A DNA stretch of 64,000 nucleotides from Diplocloster agilis (GCF_019042275.1 NZ_JAHQCW010000001.1:124001-188000); one strand, 5' to 3'. Positions 52,470-61,623 are shown, counted from the first letter of the stretch. Translations and numbers: made by a program. The notes: a model not told the origin generated them from the letters alone.

Positions 52470-52597
52470 AAAATCACCTTTGTAATTTATTATATCAAAT
52501 AATTTCTGGCTTGGAAACCTTTAAATTGACTCCGTTTTTCCCACTCCGGTTTGTCCCTTCGGTATGGGGCGAAAGTGCAAAAGGGCTTGGGGCGGGA

Positions 52598-53188
52598 TTA
52601 ATCTGAAAACAAATCCGTTATGATACTGATACAGCGTTCGATTCCGACCGCCCCACTGTCCAGGGCCAAATGGTAGTTCTGGGCCTGGCCCCATTTCATA
52701 TCAGTGTAGAACTGGTAAAAGGCAGCGCGGCGTTTATCTTTTTCCAGCAGACGTTTCTGTGGTAACTGGTCGGTCTCGCCGTATATTTTTACAATTCTCT
52801 CCGCACGTTTTTCGAGATCCGCGTGGATAAAAACCGTCAAGCAGTCACTACGGTCTTTTAAGATATAATCGGCGCATCGGCCCACGATTACACAGGATTC
52901 CTTGTCGGCCAGATCCAGGATAATCTGACGCTGGAGGGACCACAGATAATCCTGGTTCGACAACCCGTTAACGCTGCGGCCGGTGAATGCGTTGGAGAAC
53001 CATCCCGGATGCTCGGAATATTCGCTTTCTTCTGCCACGTAATCCTGGGTAAAACCGCTTTGCTCGGCCAGTTTTCGGATCAATTCCTGATCGTAACAGG
53101 GGATTCTCAGCATCTCGGCGGTCTGTTTGCCGATGGTCCTACCTCCGCTGCCGAATTCTCTGCTGATTGTGATGATTCTGTTTTTCAT
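52598..53188 (-). CDS. Cytidylate kinase-like family protein
   Basis: 196 residues, cytoplasmic. P-loop ISREFGSGGRTIGKQTAE at residues 8-25, then IPCYDQELIRKLAEQSGF and CVIVGRCADYILKDRSDCLTVFIHA, the set seen in the Cmk-like PF13189 family. True cytidylate kinases have a different NMP-binding insert; these relatives often sit next to transporters or in gut Firmicutes of unknown role. It overlaps the MATE gene end by 4 nt, so both are made together. Confidence 0.85.
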   Translation of the reverse strand: MKNRIITISREFGSGGRTIGKQTAEMLRIPCYDQELIRKLAEQSGFTQDYVAEESEYSEHPGWFSNAFTGRSVNGLSNQDYLWSLQRQIILDLADKESCVIVGRCADYILKDRSDCLTVFIHADLEKRAERIVKIYGETDQLPQKRLLEKDKRRAAFYQFYTDMKWGQAQNYHLALDSGAVGIERCISIITDLFSD

Positions 53189-54624
53189 ATGCTCTCCTCC
53201 CCGGATTGTCCGGCTATTTTGATGTGATCCTTATCGCTCAACGACCGGTAGGTATAGATGATCGCTACCACTGATATGATAAAGGTCAGGATATCGGATA
53301 CCGGCATGGAATATAATACGCCGTCCAATCCGAAAAAATGCGGAAGCAGCAGGGCAAAGCCTACGCCGAATACGACCTCCCGGATCATGGAAAGAGCCGT
53401 GGATAACAGGGCTTTTCCCAGGGACTGCAGATAAATAAAGGTGGCTTTATTGATGCACGCGAAGATAAGCATGCACAGATAGATCCGGAAAGCTTTCATA
53501 GCGAACTGGGTATAATAGATGCTCTCATTGGAAGCGCCGAAGATCCGGATCAGCTGCCCCGGCAGGATCTCCGCGATGATAAGAGCCACGGCTCCCACGC
53601 ATCCCTCGGCGGTCAGGAGATAGGAAAAGAGCTTTTTCGCCCGATCCTTTCGTCCGGCGCCGATGTTATAGCCCACGATGGGGATACAGCCTGCTGCCAT
53701 TCCGACCACCACAGATATGACGATCTGGAAAAACTTCATCACGATTCCCACGACCGCCATCGGGATCTGCGCGTACTGTTCCTGACCGAATATGGGATCT
53801 ATGGCTCCGTATTTGCGGATCATATTGTTAATGGCCGCCATGGCCGCTACCAGGGAAATCTGCGAGAGAAAGCTGCAGATTCCCAGAGGGATGAATTTGG
53901 ATATCACTTTTGCGTGGAATCGGAAACTGCTCTTATCCAATTTTACCGCCTTCAAGTGGCAAAGATACCAGACAGCCAGGATAGCCGTCAGAACCTGCCC
54001 GATAACCGTCGCCACCGCGGCCCCCATCATGCCCCATTTAAAGATAAATATAAAAATCGGATCCAGAATGATGTTGACAACTGCGCCCGCCAGTGTGGAG
54101 ACCATAGCGAACCGGGGACTTCCATCGGAACGGATCACAGGATTCATGGCCTGCCCAAACATATAGAAAGGGATTCCAATTGTAATGTAGGTAAAATATT
54201 CTTTGGAATAGGTAAAGGTCTCCGCGTTCACTTTTCCTCCAAAGGCCGTCAGGATCTGGTCCTGGAATAGTAAGTAGAGTGCCGTAATTACCAAGCTGCT
54301 GATCAGGCAGAGCAGGACCGAGTTCCCAATGCTTCTGTGGGCATTCTCCTTATTCTTCGCCCCCAGGCTGATGCTCACGAAGGCACAACAGCCGTCTCCG
54401 ATCATGACGGCCACCGCCAGCGCTACCACTGTCAGGGGAAATACGACCGTGTTGGCGGCGTTCCCGTAGGAGCCCAGGTAATCCGCGTTGGCTATAAAGA
54501 TCTGGTCAACGATGTTGTACAGAGCTGCCACCAGCAGTGAGATGATACATGGAATCGCGTATTTGCGCATGAGTGTGCCAAGCTTTTCTTTTTCCAGAAA
54601 TGCGTTGGCGTTTGATTCGTTCAT
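53185..54624 (-). CDS. MATE family efflux transporter
   Basis: 479 residues, twelve hydrophobic spans in two bundles, with FPLTVVALAVAVMIGDGCCAFVS and PIVGYNIGAGRKDRAKKL repeats typical of MATE (NorM/DinF) carriers. AGGAGG precedes the ATG. The message has a ~270-nt leader with two homologous hairpins (54693-54744, 54844-54895), pointing to RNA-level control. Export substrate unknown; the family moves cationic or metabolite compounds against Na+ or H+. Confidence 0.93.
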   Translation of the reverse strand: MNESNANAFLEKEKLGTLMRKYAIPCIISLLVAALYNIVDQIFIANADYLGSYGNAANTVVFPLTVVALAVAVMIGDGCCAFVSISLGAKNKENAHRSIGNSVLLCLISSLVITALYLLFQDQILTAFGGKVNAETFTYSKEYFTYITIGIPFYMFGQAMNPVIRSDGSPRFAMVSTLAGAVVNIILDPIFIFIFKWGMMGAAVATVIGQVLTAILAVWYLCHLKAVKLDKSSFRFHAKVISKFIPLGICSFLSQISLVAAMAAINNMIRKYGAIDPIFGQEQYAQIPMAVVGIVMKFFQIVISVVVGMAAGCIPIVGYNIGAGRKDRAKKLFSYLLTAEGCVGAVALIIAEILPGQLIRIFGASNESIYYTQFAMKAFRIYLCMLIFACINKATFIYLQSLGKALLSTALSMIREVVFGVGFALLLPHFFGLDGVLYSMPVSDILTFIISVVAIIYTYRSLSDKDHIKIAGQSGEESI

Positions 54625-54692
54625 TTTGATAAACCTCCTGTTTTACAGTTATTAAGAGTTTCGTATTCGAAAGGCTCTTTGCTGATTGGAAC

Positions 54693-54744
54693 AAAAAAAA
54701 CGCGTGCCGACGAGCTGGTTTTACGCCGTCTGGCTACACGCTTT
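54693..54744 (-). ncRNA. Leader hairpin B (second of a homologous pair)
   Basis: 40-nt core matching leader hairpin A at 30 of 40 positions with no gap. Outer stem GCGTG/CACGC (54702-54706 with 54737-54741), inner stem GACG/CGTC (54709-54712 with 54727-54730), and the shared internal sequence (minus strand) GCGTAAAACCAG. It is followed by T8 on the minus strand, so it can act as a terminator, ~65 nt before the MATE start. Confidence 0.65.
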
Positions 54745-54843
54745 TCTACTACAATATATTTATTAATATGTTGTGTGCTGCGGGCTGTTTTTAAGCTGCC
54801 TTTCCTTTGCCCCGGTCGGTTCCGCAGGGTCACACAGAAGAAA

Positions 54844-54895
54844 ATAAAAACGTGTGGCGATTAACTGGATTTACGCAGTCATGCCACACGTTCTT
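54844..54895 (-). ncRNA. Leader hairpin A (first of a homologous pair)
   Basis: Perfect 8-bp outer stem CGTGTGGC/GCCACACG (54851-54858 with 54883-54890) around an inner ACTG/CAGT stem; shared internal sequence (minus strand) GCGTAAATCCAG. Compensating changes against copy B keep the stems. Followed by TTTTTA. It begins at about the predicted transcription start (promoter 54901-54929). It could also terminate the dehydrogenase message from upstream. Confidence 0.65.
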
Positions 54896-54900
54896 GTTAA

Positions 54901-54929
54901 AAGATATCATTTTTTTACGGGATTTGCAA
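54901..54929 (-). promoter_or_regulatory. Promoter candidate for the MATE leader
   Basis: On the minus strand TTGCAA (54924-54929), 17 nt, TATCTT (54901-54906). It places the start point at ~54894, right at the first hairpin. The boxes are moderate matches. Confidence 0.45.
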
Positions 54930-55006
54930 AGGTATTTTTGCACAAAATTTTCCAACAAAATTTCTGCGAAATCCTTTCAGGTTCTTAAATCTTATGGACT
55001 GCCCGG

Positions 55007-56092
55007 TTATTGCAATCGAAATAATGTTTTCAGGCCGCGGTGCACCTGGGGTGCCAACACTTCCCTGTTTGCTCCCATCCGCCCAGACAGATACTCTTCT
55101 ATCTTTCTCATGGTATCCGTCTCTGCCGGAATACCCAGTTGATCCACACTCACCGCCAAGTGCAGTTCCCTAAGAAGGTTCTGATATTGTTCCAACTGTG
55201 TACTCTCATTGACCGCCATCTGAAGAACCGTTCCAACACCAACGATCTCTCCATGAAGATGATCCCGGGCTGCGGCCGGGTATTGGTCATGAACCGCGTC
55301 ATTAAAGGAATGCGCCAGAGCCAGCTGACCGGCCCCGGATACAAGCCCGCTGCACAGGGCAGTCAGAGAGAGAATCGTATATACGACGTCCTCGAATTCC
55401 CGGCTCCATATCTGAGTACGGCAGCTCTCATAAGCCTCTATTGCTTTCTCATAGAGGATATGGTCGATAGCCAGCGCAATACAATAGGCCCCATATCTTC
55501 CTGCATCCGTCTGCGCGCACGCTAGAGAAGCAGAACCACACATAATTTCCTGATGCTTCGCCAGAGAATCAGCTATACCGGAAGCCAATGTACCGGGCGG
55601 AGCTTTGAGGAGAATATCCGTGTCTGCCAGACATACATCCACTCCCCTGTTAAGAGGCAAAGATCGATCCGTTCTTCCCGAGGGTTGATACATAATACTC
55701 AGCGGGGTACAGGCTGCACAAGTCGCCGCGATCGAGGGCACCGTAATAATGGGAAGTTCCATGATTTCTGCTGCCGCTTTCGCCAGATCCATACATTTTC
55801 CGCCCCCAAGCCCGATGATCAGATCACAGCCATTTTCTGCGCATACTTGTTCCAGCTTTCCTCTCTCTTGAAAGGAACATTCTGTTTGAAATACTACTGT
55901 TGTATAAGCCATATGCCGGGTCCGCAGACCTTTTAATACGCTCTCTTCGCATGCATTTAATCCGCCTGTATCCCCCAGCAGCAAAGCATGTTTTCCCCTG
56001 GCTGCGGCCTCGTCCCCGATCAGGGAAATCACACCTCGTCCCTGCCGGTAATGATTAGAACTCAGGATATGGTGTAATGCTTGATTTACCAT
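55007..56092 (-). CDS. Iron-containing alcohol dehydrogenase, GldA-like
   Basis: 361 residues. NAD-binding LLLGDTGGL and IIGLGGGKCMDLAKA (GGGKxxD), THE family metal ligands: Asp in GIADSLAKHQE, His in LALAHSFNDAVH and the later His in HGEIVGVGT. Relatives reduce or oxidise glycerol, dihydroxyacetone, glycerol 1-phosphate or small aldehydes. It ends the hexonate operon, 6 nt after eda; its job may be to reduce a three-carbon aldehyde product or interconvert the starting sugar acid, inferred only. Confidence 0.85.
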   Translation of the reverse strand: MVNQALHHILSSNHYRQGRGVISLIGDEAAARGKHALLLGDTGGLNACEESVLKGLRTRHMAYTTVVFQTECSFQERGKLEQVCAENGCDLIIGLGGGKCMDLAKAAAEIMELPIITVPSIAATCAACTPLSIMYQPSGRTDRSLPLNRGVDVCLADTDILLKAPPGTLASGIADSLAKHQEIMCGSASLACAQTDAGRYGAYCIALAIDHILYEKAIEAYESCRTQIWSREFEDVVYTILSLTALCSGLVSGAGQLALAHSFNDAVHDQYPAAARDHLHGEIVGVGTVLQMAVNESTQLEQYQNLLRELHLAVSVDQLGIPAETDTMRKIEEYLSGRMGANREVLAPQVHRGLKTLFRLQ

Positions 56093-56098
56093 AAATCA

Positions 56099-56749
56099 TT
56101 ATCTCCATTTTTTGTATTTCATTAACAATTGCAAATATTCCACTGCTATCTCTGTTATCCTGTCATATTCTCCAATCTCAAGCAAATCCACCGGGGTCAG
56201 GGAAGCACCCACTCCCAGTGCACAACAGCCTGCCTGCATAAATTCCGCTGCGTTGTGCAGTCCAATGCCCCCTACTGCCATAAACGGGATGAAAGGTAAA
56301 GGCCCCTTCATATTTTTTATATAATCCGCATCCAAACTGGAAGCCGGAAATAGTTTGACCATATCAGCACCTGCGCGCATACATCGAAGCGCCTCCGTCG
56401 GGGTCAGTGCTCCTGGGACCATCACCCTGGCGTATCCCTTCACTGTCCGTATAACATCCTCATTACAATCAGGAGCCAAGACGAACTGGGCGCCCGCCCG
56501 GATCGCTTCCACGGCGGTTCCCTCGTCCAATACTGTTCCTGCTCCTACAGATAAGTCATTTCCAAAGTGTTCCGATATCTGCCGGATAGTTTCGGTGGCA
56601 TTCTTTGACGGGTACGTCACTTCTATGGCCCGGACACCTGCCTGGTACAAAGCCTCCGCCGTCTTAAGAGCCATCTGGGTATCCAGTCCCCGCAGGATGG
56701 CGACCAGCCCGGTATCCAGTATATTTGTAAGTGTCTGTCGTCGATTCAT
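56099..56749 (-). CDS. eda: KDPG/KHG-type aldolase
   Basis: 216 residues. Class I aldolase of the Eda/DgoA fold: VAILRGLDTQMALKTAEAL, GVRAIEVTYPSKN, the conserved Glu, the Schiff-base Lys in ADMVKLFPASSLD, and MAVGGIGLHNAAEFMQAG. Splits 2-keto-3-deoxy-6-phospho-gluconate or -galactonate to pyruvate and glyceraldehyde 3-phosphate. Overlaps dgoK by 4 nt, so substrate probably comes from that kinase; dgoA function is as likely as eda. Confidence 0.92.
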   Translation of the reverse strand: MNRRQTLTNILDTGLVAILRGLDTQMALKTAEALYQAGVRAIEVTYPSKNATETIRQISEHFGNDLSVGAGTVLDEGTAVEAIRAGAQFVLAPDCNEDVIRTVKGYARVMVPGALTPTEALRCMRAGADMVKLFPASSLDADYIKNMKGPLPFIPFMAVGGIGLHNAAEFMQAGCCALGVGASLTPVDLLEIGEYDRITEIAVEYLQLLMKYKKWR

Positions 56750-57720
56750 ATTCCATACTCCTTTGCGATCAGGCCTGCCCCCACCGGGGAACAGAATTCC
56801 GCTATCTCCTCAGTCAAAAGCTCCGGCTGGTATTTCTGTCCCGGTACGCTATTTAGCAGTTCCATAAAAATCGAACTAAGCGGCGGCGAACCGACACAGA
56901 GAAACCGGTCTGTGTCCTTTATTTTTCCTGTGATCATCTTGATATCTTCTCTTAATACTGCTCCCGCAAAGAAATTTGCCCTCTCTTGAGCCTCCATCAT
57001 ACCAAACACATCCGCAAGCCTCACCCGAAAGCCCGCGTCACCCATCCCATATTCCCGGGCATACCGGTATCCTTTCCATAGGTATTCCGGCAATACCTTC
57101 TGAATCAGTGGATCAGGCAGTGATTCAGAGAGCACTGTATGCCGCGCGATGCTTTCCAGTATCTCTCCTCCCATGGCAGTATGCCCTTCTATGATCCGCT
57201 GTTGTTCATCCATCAGGATCAGTTTTGTATGCGAACCCGGAAGCAGTACGGCCACCGGACCTTGGATGTGGGTGAGCCCCAGAATACCGAATACTTCTGT
57301 CTCCTCCCCCCGCATCATATCCACCGCATGGAGATTTTCTCCGTTATGCGTATCCTCATTTTTAACCCCCGGTATAAACAGGAATGGTAGATCTGATATA
57401 TCCTTAAGATTCCCGGACACACAATTCGAGGCAAGATCCTCCAGTGAGGCGGGAGCCGGTATATGGGGCACCGGATACAGCCCGGAGGAGGATGTGGCCA
57501 TACCGCTGACCACAATACAGGAGATGCATCCCCCTGTTTTCCTGCTGCGCTCCCGTATCTTAATTATTTCCTGCCTGATGGACCGTTTATAAAACTCATT
57601 ATTGCCGCGGATAGCGCAGTCCTTAAGTCCTACCTTGATTTTCACGGAATCCAGTACCCGGCCGTCTTCGACCAGATAGAATCTCGTATTTGTCGTCCCG
57701 GAGTTTACCGCGATTATCAT
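56746..57720 (-). CDS. dgoK: 2-dehydro-3-deoxygalactonokinase
   Basis: 324 residues, actin-like ATPase fold. Start MIIAVNSGTTNTRFYLVEDGRVLD is typical of DgoK; later LLPGSHTKLILMDEQQRI and GHTAMGGEILESI, plus CVGSPPLSSIF. Phosphorylates 2-keto-3-deoxy-galactonate at C6. It stands between the DapA-like lyase and the KDPG aldolase in a De Ley-Doudoroff-like path. Confidence 0.9.
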   Translation of the reverse strand: MIIAVNSGTTNTRFYLVEDGRVLDSVKIKVGLKDCAIRGNNEFYKRSIRQEIIKIRERSRKTGGCISCIVVSGMATSSSGLYPVPHIPAPASLEDLASNCVSGNLKDISDLPFLFIPGVKNEDTHNGENLHAVDMMRGEETEVFGILGLTHIQGPVAVLLPGSHTKLILMDEQQRIIEGHTAMGGEILESIARHTVLSESLPDPLIQKVLPEYLWKGYRYAREYGMGDAGFRVRLADVFGMMEAQERANFFAGAVLREDIKMITGKIKDTDRFLCVGSPPLSSIFMELLNSVPGQKYQPELLTEEIAEFCSPVGAGLIAKEYGI

Positions 57721-57738
57721 GGTTCACGCTCCTCTCTT

Positions 57739-58674
57739 TTACACCCGGAACAGAGGCCGCATATCGTTCAGCACCTGCGTAAGTTCCCTGCGGTCATATG
57801 CATCCAGCGGAAAATTTCCGCATTTTCGCAGTACCGGAGTCCGGATCACACCTCTTTGGTACAGCACTTCTTTATATACCGCGGTTCCGAACATGCACTC
57901 CAGATTAAGAAGCGGCAGCATTTGATTAAAAATATCCCTGGCGCCTCTGATATCCTGGTTATCCAGGCATTCCCACAGCTGCACATGCGCGTCACAGACC
58001 TCACAGGCCGGCATAGTACCGGAAGCTCCTCTGGCGAATTCATCCATGATGTACTTGGAGGCCATTCCTCCGAAGATTCCCTTCAGCTTCCCGTTATGTA
58101 AGCCGAACATTTCTGTCATGTAGTGCCCGGCAGGCTGGCATTCTTCTTTTATATATGTAACATTCTTACAGGCATCGATCACCTGGTTCATAAGCCCAGG
58201 AGTCATCACTGTTCCAACTGGCGGCATATTATTCTGAATAAATACAGGCAGGCCTTCCGCACATTCATCGATTGCACGGTAATAATCAATGATTTCCTCC
58301 GGGGTACATTTTCTGATATATGGCGGCATAGCCATTAGTGCGTCCGCTCCGGACGCAACCGCTCTGCGGGTCAGGTACCGGGCATGCTCCTCACAGCTTC
58401 CCGCCACTCCGGCCACAACCGGAATTGCGCCGCCGCACGCCGTTACCGAGATCTCGATCACCTGCCCTCGCTCCTCGTCCGTCAGGCTCGTGAACTCACT
58501 GGCGTTTACCGGTGTCACGATCCCGTGGGCACCGGCATCCAGACAAAATTGAACGATGTTTTTCAGGCTCTCCTCATCCAGCTGTCCGTTTTCCAAAAAC
58601 GGTGTGGGAAGAATTCCGAATACTCCCCGGAATTGTTGTTCTGTATTATCCTTCATCTCTTTATACTCCTTCAT
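57739..58674 (-). CDS. DapA/NanA-family aldolase or dehydratase
   Basis: 311 residues. The ATG at 58674 overlaps the stop of the dehydratase gene (TAATG) with AAGGAAC ahead; the frame opens at 58725. Family marks: GVFGILPTPFLENGQLD, HGIVTPVNASEFTSLTDEER, the proton-relay Tyr in MPPYIRKCTPEEIIDYY and the Schiff-base Lys in VTYIKEECQP. TPVNASEFTSL is seen in sugar-acid lyases rather than true dihydrodipicolinate synthases. Its coexistence with a kinase/aldolase pair in the same operon suggests either a second route (unphosphorylated cleavage) or a second sugar acid. Confidence 0.85.
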   Translation of the reverse strand: MKEYKEMKDNTEQQFRGVFGILPTPFLENGQLDEESLKNIVQFCLDAGAHGIVTPVNASEFTSLTDEERGQVIEISVTACGGAIPVVAGVAGSCEEHARYLTRRAVASGADALMAMPPYIRKCTPEEIIDYYRAIDECAEGLPVFIQNNMPPVGTVMTPGLMNQVIDACKNVTYIKEECQPAGHYMTEMFGLHNGKLKGIFGGMASKYIMDEFARGASGTMPACEVCDAHVQLWECLDNQDIRGARDIFNQMLPLLNLECMFGTAVYKEVLYQRGVIRTPVLRKCGNFPLDAYDRRELTQVLNDMRPLFRV

Positions 58675-59837
58675 TATATGTTCCTTCCTATATCTTCCTT
58701 CGGCTTGTTTTCCCTTTTTTCCCATCCAGCCTCAAACAATTTCAGGAAGTTCCTCTCGCCGTATGGGTATTTCGCCAGTTCCTTCTCCCTTAATTCAATG
58801 CCCAAACCGGGTTTATCCGGTACCTCCAGATATCCGTCCCGCACCGGAATCCGTCCTTCCATCACCGAATCCGCCCATTCCACATTGGTATCATCGAAGC
58901 ATTCCTGGATCAACAGATTATCCGCCGCCGCACCGATCTGCACATTTACCGCCGTGCAAAGCGGGCTTTGGGCATTGTGTGGGGCCAGAAAAGCCTCATG
59001 TCCCTGGGCGATCGCCGCCGTCTTCATCATTCTGCTAATTCCACCGATCTCCAACACTTCCGGCTGTACGATGCTGATCACGTTCCCCTCCACCAGTTGA
59101 GAAAATTGATTCAAAGACTGGAATCTCTCTCCGCTGGCAACAGGTACCGCGATCTTTCCTGCCACCTCGCGGGTCGCCTCTATATCTGTCGACATGACCG
59201 GCGTCTCGAACCACATGGGCCTAAATTCCTCCAGCGCCTTCCCCACAGTTACCGCCGTGCTGACGGAAAAACGGTCATGTCCCTCAATGATCAGATCTAT
59301 ATCTTCTCCCACCGCATCACGTACTGCCCGCACGATTGCAAGCGAGAGCTTTTCCTCTTTACGTTCCAGAAACCGGTAGGCATTCCCAAACGGATCGAAC
59401 TTAAGCGCCGTATATCCCATCTCCACAATCCTGGCTGCTGCCTCTACGAAAAATGCGGGATCCCTTGGCCCCTTATACCAGCCGTTAGCGTAGGCCCTGA
59501 TTTTTTTGCGCACTGCACCGCCTAGCAGCTGGTAGACCGGTACCTGCAGAGTTTTTCCAAGAATATCCCAACATGCCTGTTCGATACCGGACATAGCCAC
59601 CGAATATCCCAGGAATAACGCCTTATATAAATCATCCCACAAAAGATTAATCTTCGTTGGATCCTTCCCGATGACAAGGGAGCTCAGCTCCTGCACCGCT
59701 GCCTCGATCGGTTTGGTCTGAAGACCCCCGGTAGCCTCACCGACTCCCGTGACTCCTTCATCTGTATACAACTTTATAAAAATCCAGTTTTTCCACGGGT
59801 TACCGACCACATACGTTTTGATCTGTGTTATTTTCAT
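58674..59837 (-). CDS. Sugar-acid dehydratase, enolase superfamily (galactonate dehydratase-like)
   Basis: 387 residues of the mandelate racemase/muconate lactonising fold. N-terminal capping domain KITQIKTYVVGNPWKNWIFIKLYTDEGVTGVGEA, barrel with YTALKFDPFG, DLIIEGHDRF (metal Asp/Glu side and catalytic His in GHDRF), WFETPV, VASGERF, IVQPEVLEIGG and the second-site His in FLAPHNAQSPL. These match the galactonate/gluconate dehydratase group; the sugar acid is not fixed by sequence. Produces a 2-keto-3-deoxy sugar acid for the genes downstream. Confidence 0.88.
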   Translation of the reverse strand: MKITQIKTYVVGNPWKNWIFIKLYTDEGVTGVGEATGGLQTKPIEAAVQELSSLVIGKDPTKINLLWDDLYKALFLGYSVAMSGIEQACWDILGKTLQVPVYQLLGGAVRKKIRAYANGWYKGPRDPAFFVEAAARIVEMGYTALKFDPFGNAYRFLERKEEKLSLAIVRAVRDAVGEDIDLIIEGHDRFSVSTAVTVGKALEEFRPMWFETPVMSTDIEATREVAGKIAVPVASGERFQSLNQFSQLVEGNVISIVQPEVLEIGGISRMMKTAAIAQGHEAFLAPHNAQSPLCTAVNVQIGAAADNLLIQECFDDTNVEWADSVMEGRIPVRDGYLEVPDKPGLGIELREKELAKYPYGERNFLKLFEAGWEKRENKPKEDIGRNI

Positions 59838-59846
59838 GTTCTCCTC

Positions 59847-60689
59847 CTATTCTTTGATGGAACCGGCTGCCAGACCGGCCACAAAATATTTTTGCAGTCC
59901 AATAAATATAATATAGATCGGCAGCGAAGCCAGGATAGCGGAAGCCATGACTCTGGACCAATCAGAAGGTCCCATCGTCACGGTAACAAAATTTGACACC
60001 ACTCCTACCGGTATCGTCCGCAGAGAATCGTTATTGATAAATACCATGGCGAACAAATATTCATTCCAACAGAGCAGAAAAGTAAACATGGCGGCGGAGA
60101 TCAACCCCGGAGAGGCAAGCGGCAATATGATTCTCCAAAACGCTCCAAAAACACCGGTCCCATCGATCAGGGCCGCATCTTCCATATTTGCCGGCAGCCC
60201 TGCAAAAAATCCCTTTAACATCCAAAGGCAGAACGGCAGTGCAAATGTCATATAAGAAAGAATCAATCCCAGATAGCTGTCCTGCATATGGAATTTGGTG
60301 ATGAATTGAAACAGGGGGATCAGCAGCAGGATGGAAGGTACCAGATAGGTCACCAGCACCATTTGGCTCAATGCATTCCTTCCGCAAAAGCGCAGTCTCC
60401 CCAGGCTGTAGCCGCCCATCGTTGATACTACCAGGGTCAGCACTGTGGTAATCGTTGATATCACCAGGCTGTTCCAATAATAGATCCGGTAATTCCTGGT
60501 ACTTAGGATATCCAGATAATGCTTAAACGTAATTTTTTTGGGGATCAGCCAGGACAGATCCACAGACAGAAACGACTCCGACGGCGAGATGGACGCGATA
60601 AAGATCCAGTAAATTGGAAAAATAATTAATATCAGAAGAAATACCAGTAATAATATTTTCAACCACTTCGTCACTCTTTTTCTGTTCAT
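59847..60689 (-). CDS. CUT1 carbohydrate ABC permease, MalG type
   Basis: 280 residues from MNRKRVTKWLKILLLVFLLI at 60689 (the frame opens at 60803, inside the upstream gene). Six spans; EAA loop EDAALIDGTGVFGAFWRIILPLASP (~175-200); C terminus YFVAGLAAGSIKE, diagnostic of MalG-type proteins. Its ATG follows the partner's stop by 1 nt. Confidence 0.92.
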   Translation of the reverse strand: MNRKRVTKWLKILLLVFLLILIIFPIYWIFIASISPSESFLSVDLSWLIPKKITFKHYLDILSTRNYRIYYWNSLVISTITTVLTLVVSTMGGYSLGRLRFCGRNALSQMVLVTYLVPSILLLIPLFQFITKFHMQDSYLGLILSYMTFALPFCLWMLKGFFAGLPANMEDAALIDGTGVFGAFWRIILPLASPGLISAAMFTFLLCWNEYLFAMVFINNDSLRTIPVGVVSNFVTVTMGPSDWSRVMASAILASLPIYIIFIGLQKYFVAGLAAGSIKE

Positions 60690-60690
60690 C

Positions 60691-61605
60691 TCACATTTCA
60701 CCGTCCTTTGAGAGCGCCTTGAAATAAAACAGGGAGAATATCCCAAGTACAATAAATAGTATGACTCCCAGCGCGGAAGCCCTTCCCATCGAATAGGACT
60801 CAAATCCCTGCTGATAGATCATGATCGGTATGGTCATGGTGGAATCGAGCGGTCCTCCTCCGGTCAGCAGCTGGACAAAATCAAAGAACTTGAAGGTCCA
60901 GATAATTCTGAGCAGGATGGCAATTATGATTATACTTTTCATACTCGGGACCGTCACATTCCAAAATTCCTGCCACCTGCTGGCTCCATCCACTCTCGCC
61001 GCCTCCTGCAGTTGCTCCGGAACCATCTGCAGCCCGGACAGAAAAATCATAATCATCCATGGTAGGTCTTTCCAGATATGAGCGATGATGACGACGATCA
61101 ACGCTGTTCCCGGCTGGTTCAGCCAGGGAATCCCCTCGCTCAGAATGTGCAGCTCTTTTAATATAATATTGACCATGCCATTTTCGGCATCCACCATCCA
61201 GCTCCAGGCAAAGGCAGCCACGAAGGTCGGAGTAGCCCAGGGAAGGATAAAGAGTCCCCTCACCATCGCGCGCAGCCGAAATTTCATATTCAACAAGAGT
61301 GCAATCACCATACCCAGTACGGTCTGGAACAATACGTTGCAAACCGTCAGGATCGTACTGTTGCATAGAGATTTCCAGAACACCGGCTGCCGGAACAGAT
61401 ACAGAAAATTTTTCAGCCCAATGAATTCGGCCTCACTGCGGGCCCCCAGCGATTTTTTCATAAAAGCCCATACAAAACTGGTGATCAGGGGATATAAAAC
61501 GATAAACAGGATAATCAGTAAAGAGGGAAGCAACAGGATGATTCCCAGGCGTGCCCGCCTTCGTTCCAACGAAAACTTCTTCTCTTTTCCTTTTTTTCTA
61601 TTCAA
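60691..61605 (-). CDS. CUT1 carbohydrate ABC permease, MalF type
   Basis: 304 residues if a TTG at 61605 is used (AGAGGTGAG 5 nt upstream; MNRKKGKEKKFSLERRRAR). The frame is open to 61680, but those 25 residues would be read through the hairpin at 61624-61649 and overlap the binding-protein gene. Six spans; EAA loop QEAARVDGASRWQEFWNVTVPSMKS. Partner of the MalG-type gene. No ATPase here either. Confidence 0.88.
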   Translation of the reverse strand: MNRKKGKEKKFSLERRRARLGIILLLPSLLIILFIVLYPLITSFVWAFMKKSLGARSEAEFIGLKNFLYLFRQPVFWKSLCNSTILTVCNVLFQTVLGMVIALLLNMKFRLRAMVRGLFILPWATPTFVAAFAWSWMVDAENGMVNIILKELHILSEGIPWLNQPGTALIVVIIAHIWKDLPWMIMIFLSGLQMVPEQLQEAARVDGASRWQEFWNVTVPSMKSIIIIAILLRIIWTFKFFDFVQLLTGGGPLDSTMTIPIMIYQQGFESYSMGRASALGVILFIVLGIFSLFYFKALSKDGEM

Positions 61606-61623
61606 GCTCTCACCTCTATTTTC

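Noticed and set aside
54693-54895. Known riboswitch classes (preQ1, THF, guanidine, fluoride) for the MATE leader hairpins
   Set aside because: None of their consensus cores could be matched by eye; kept as an unassigned motif.
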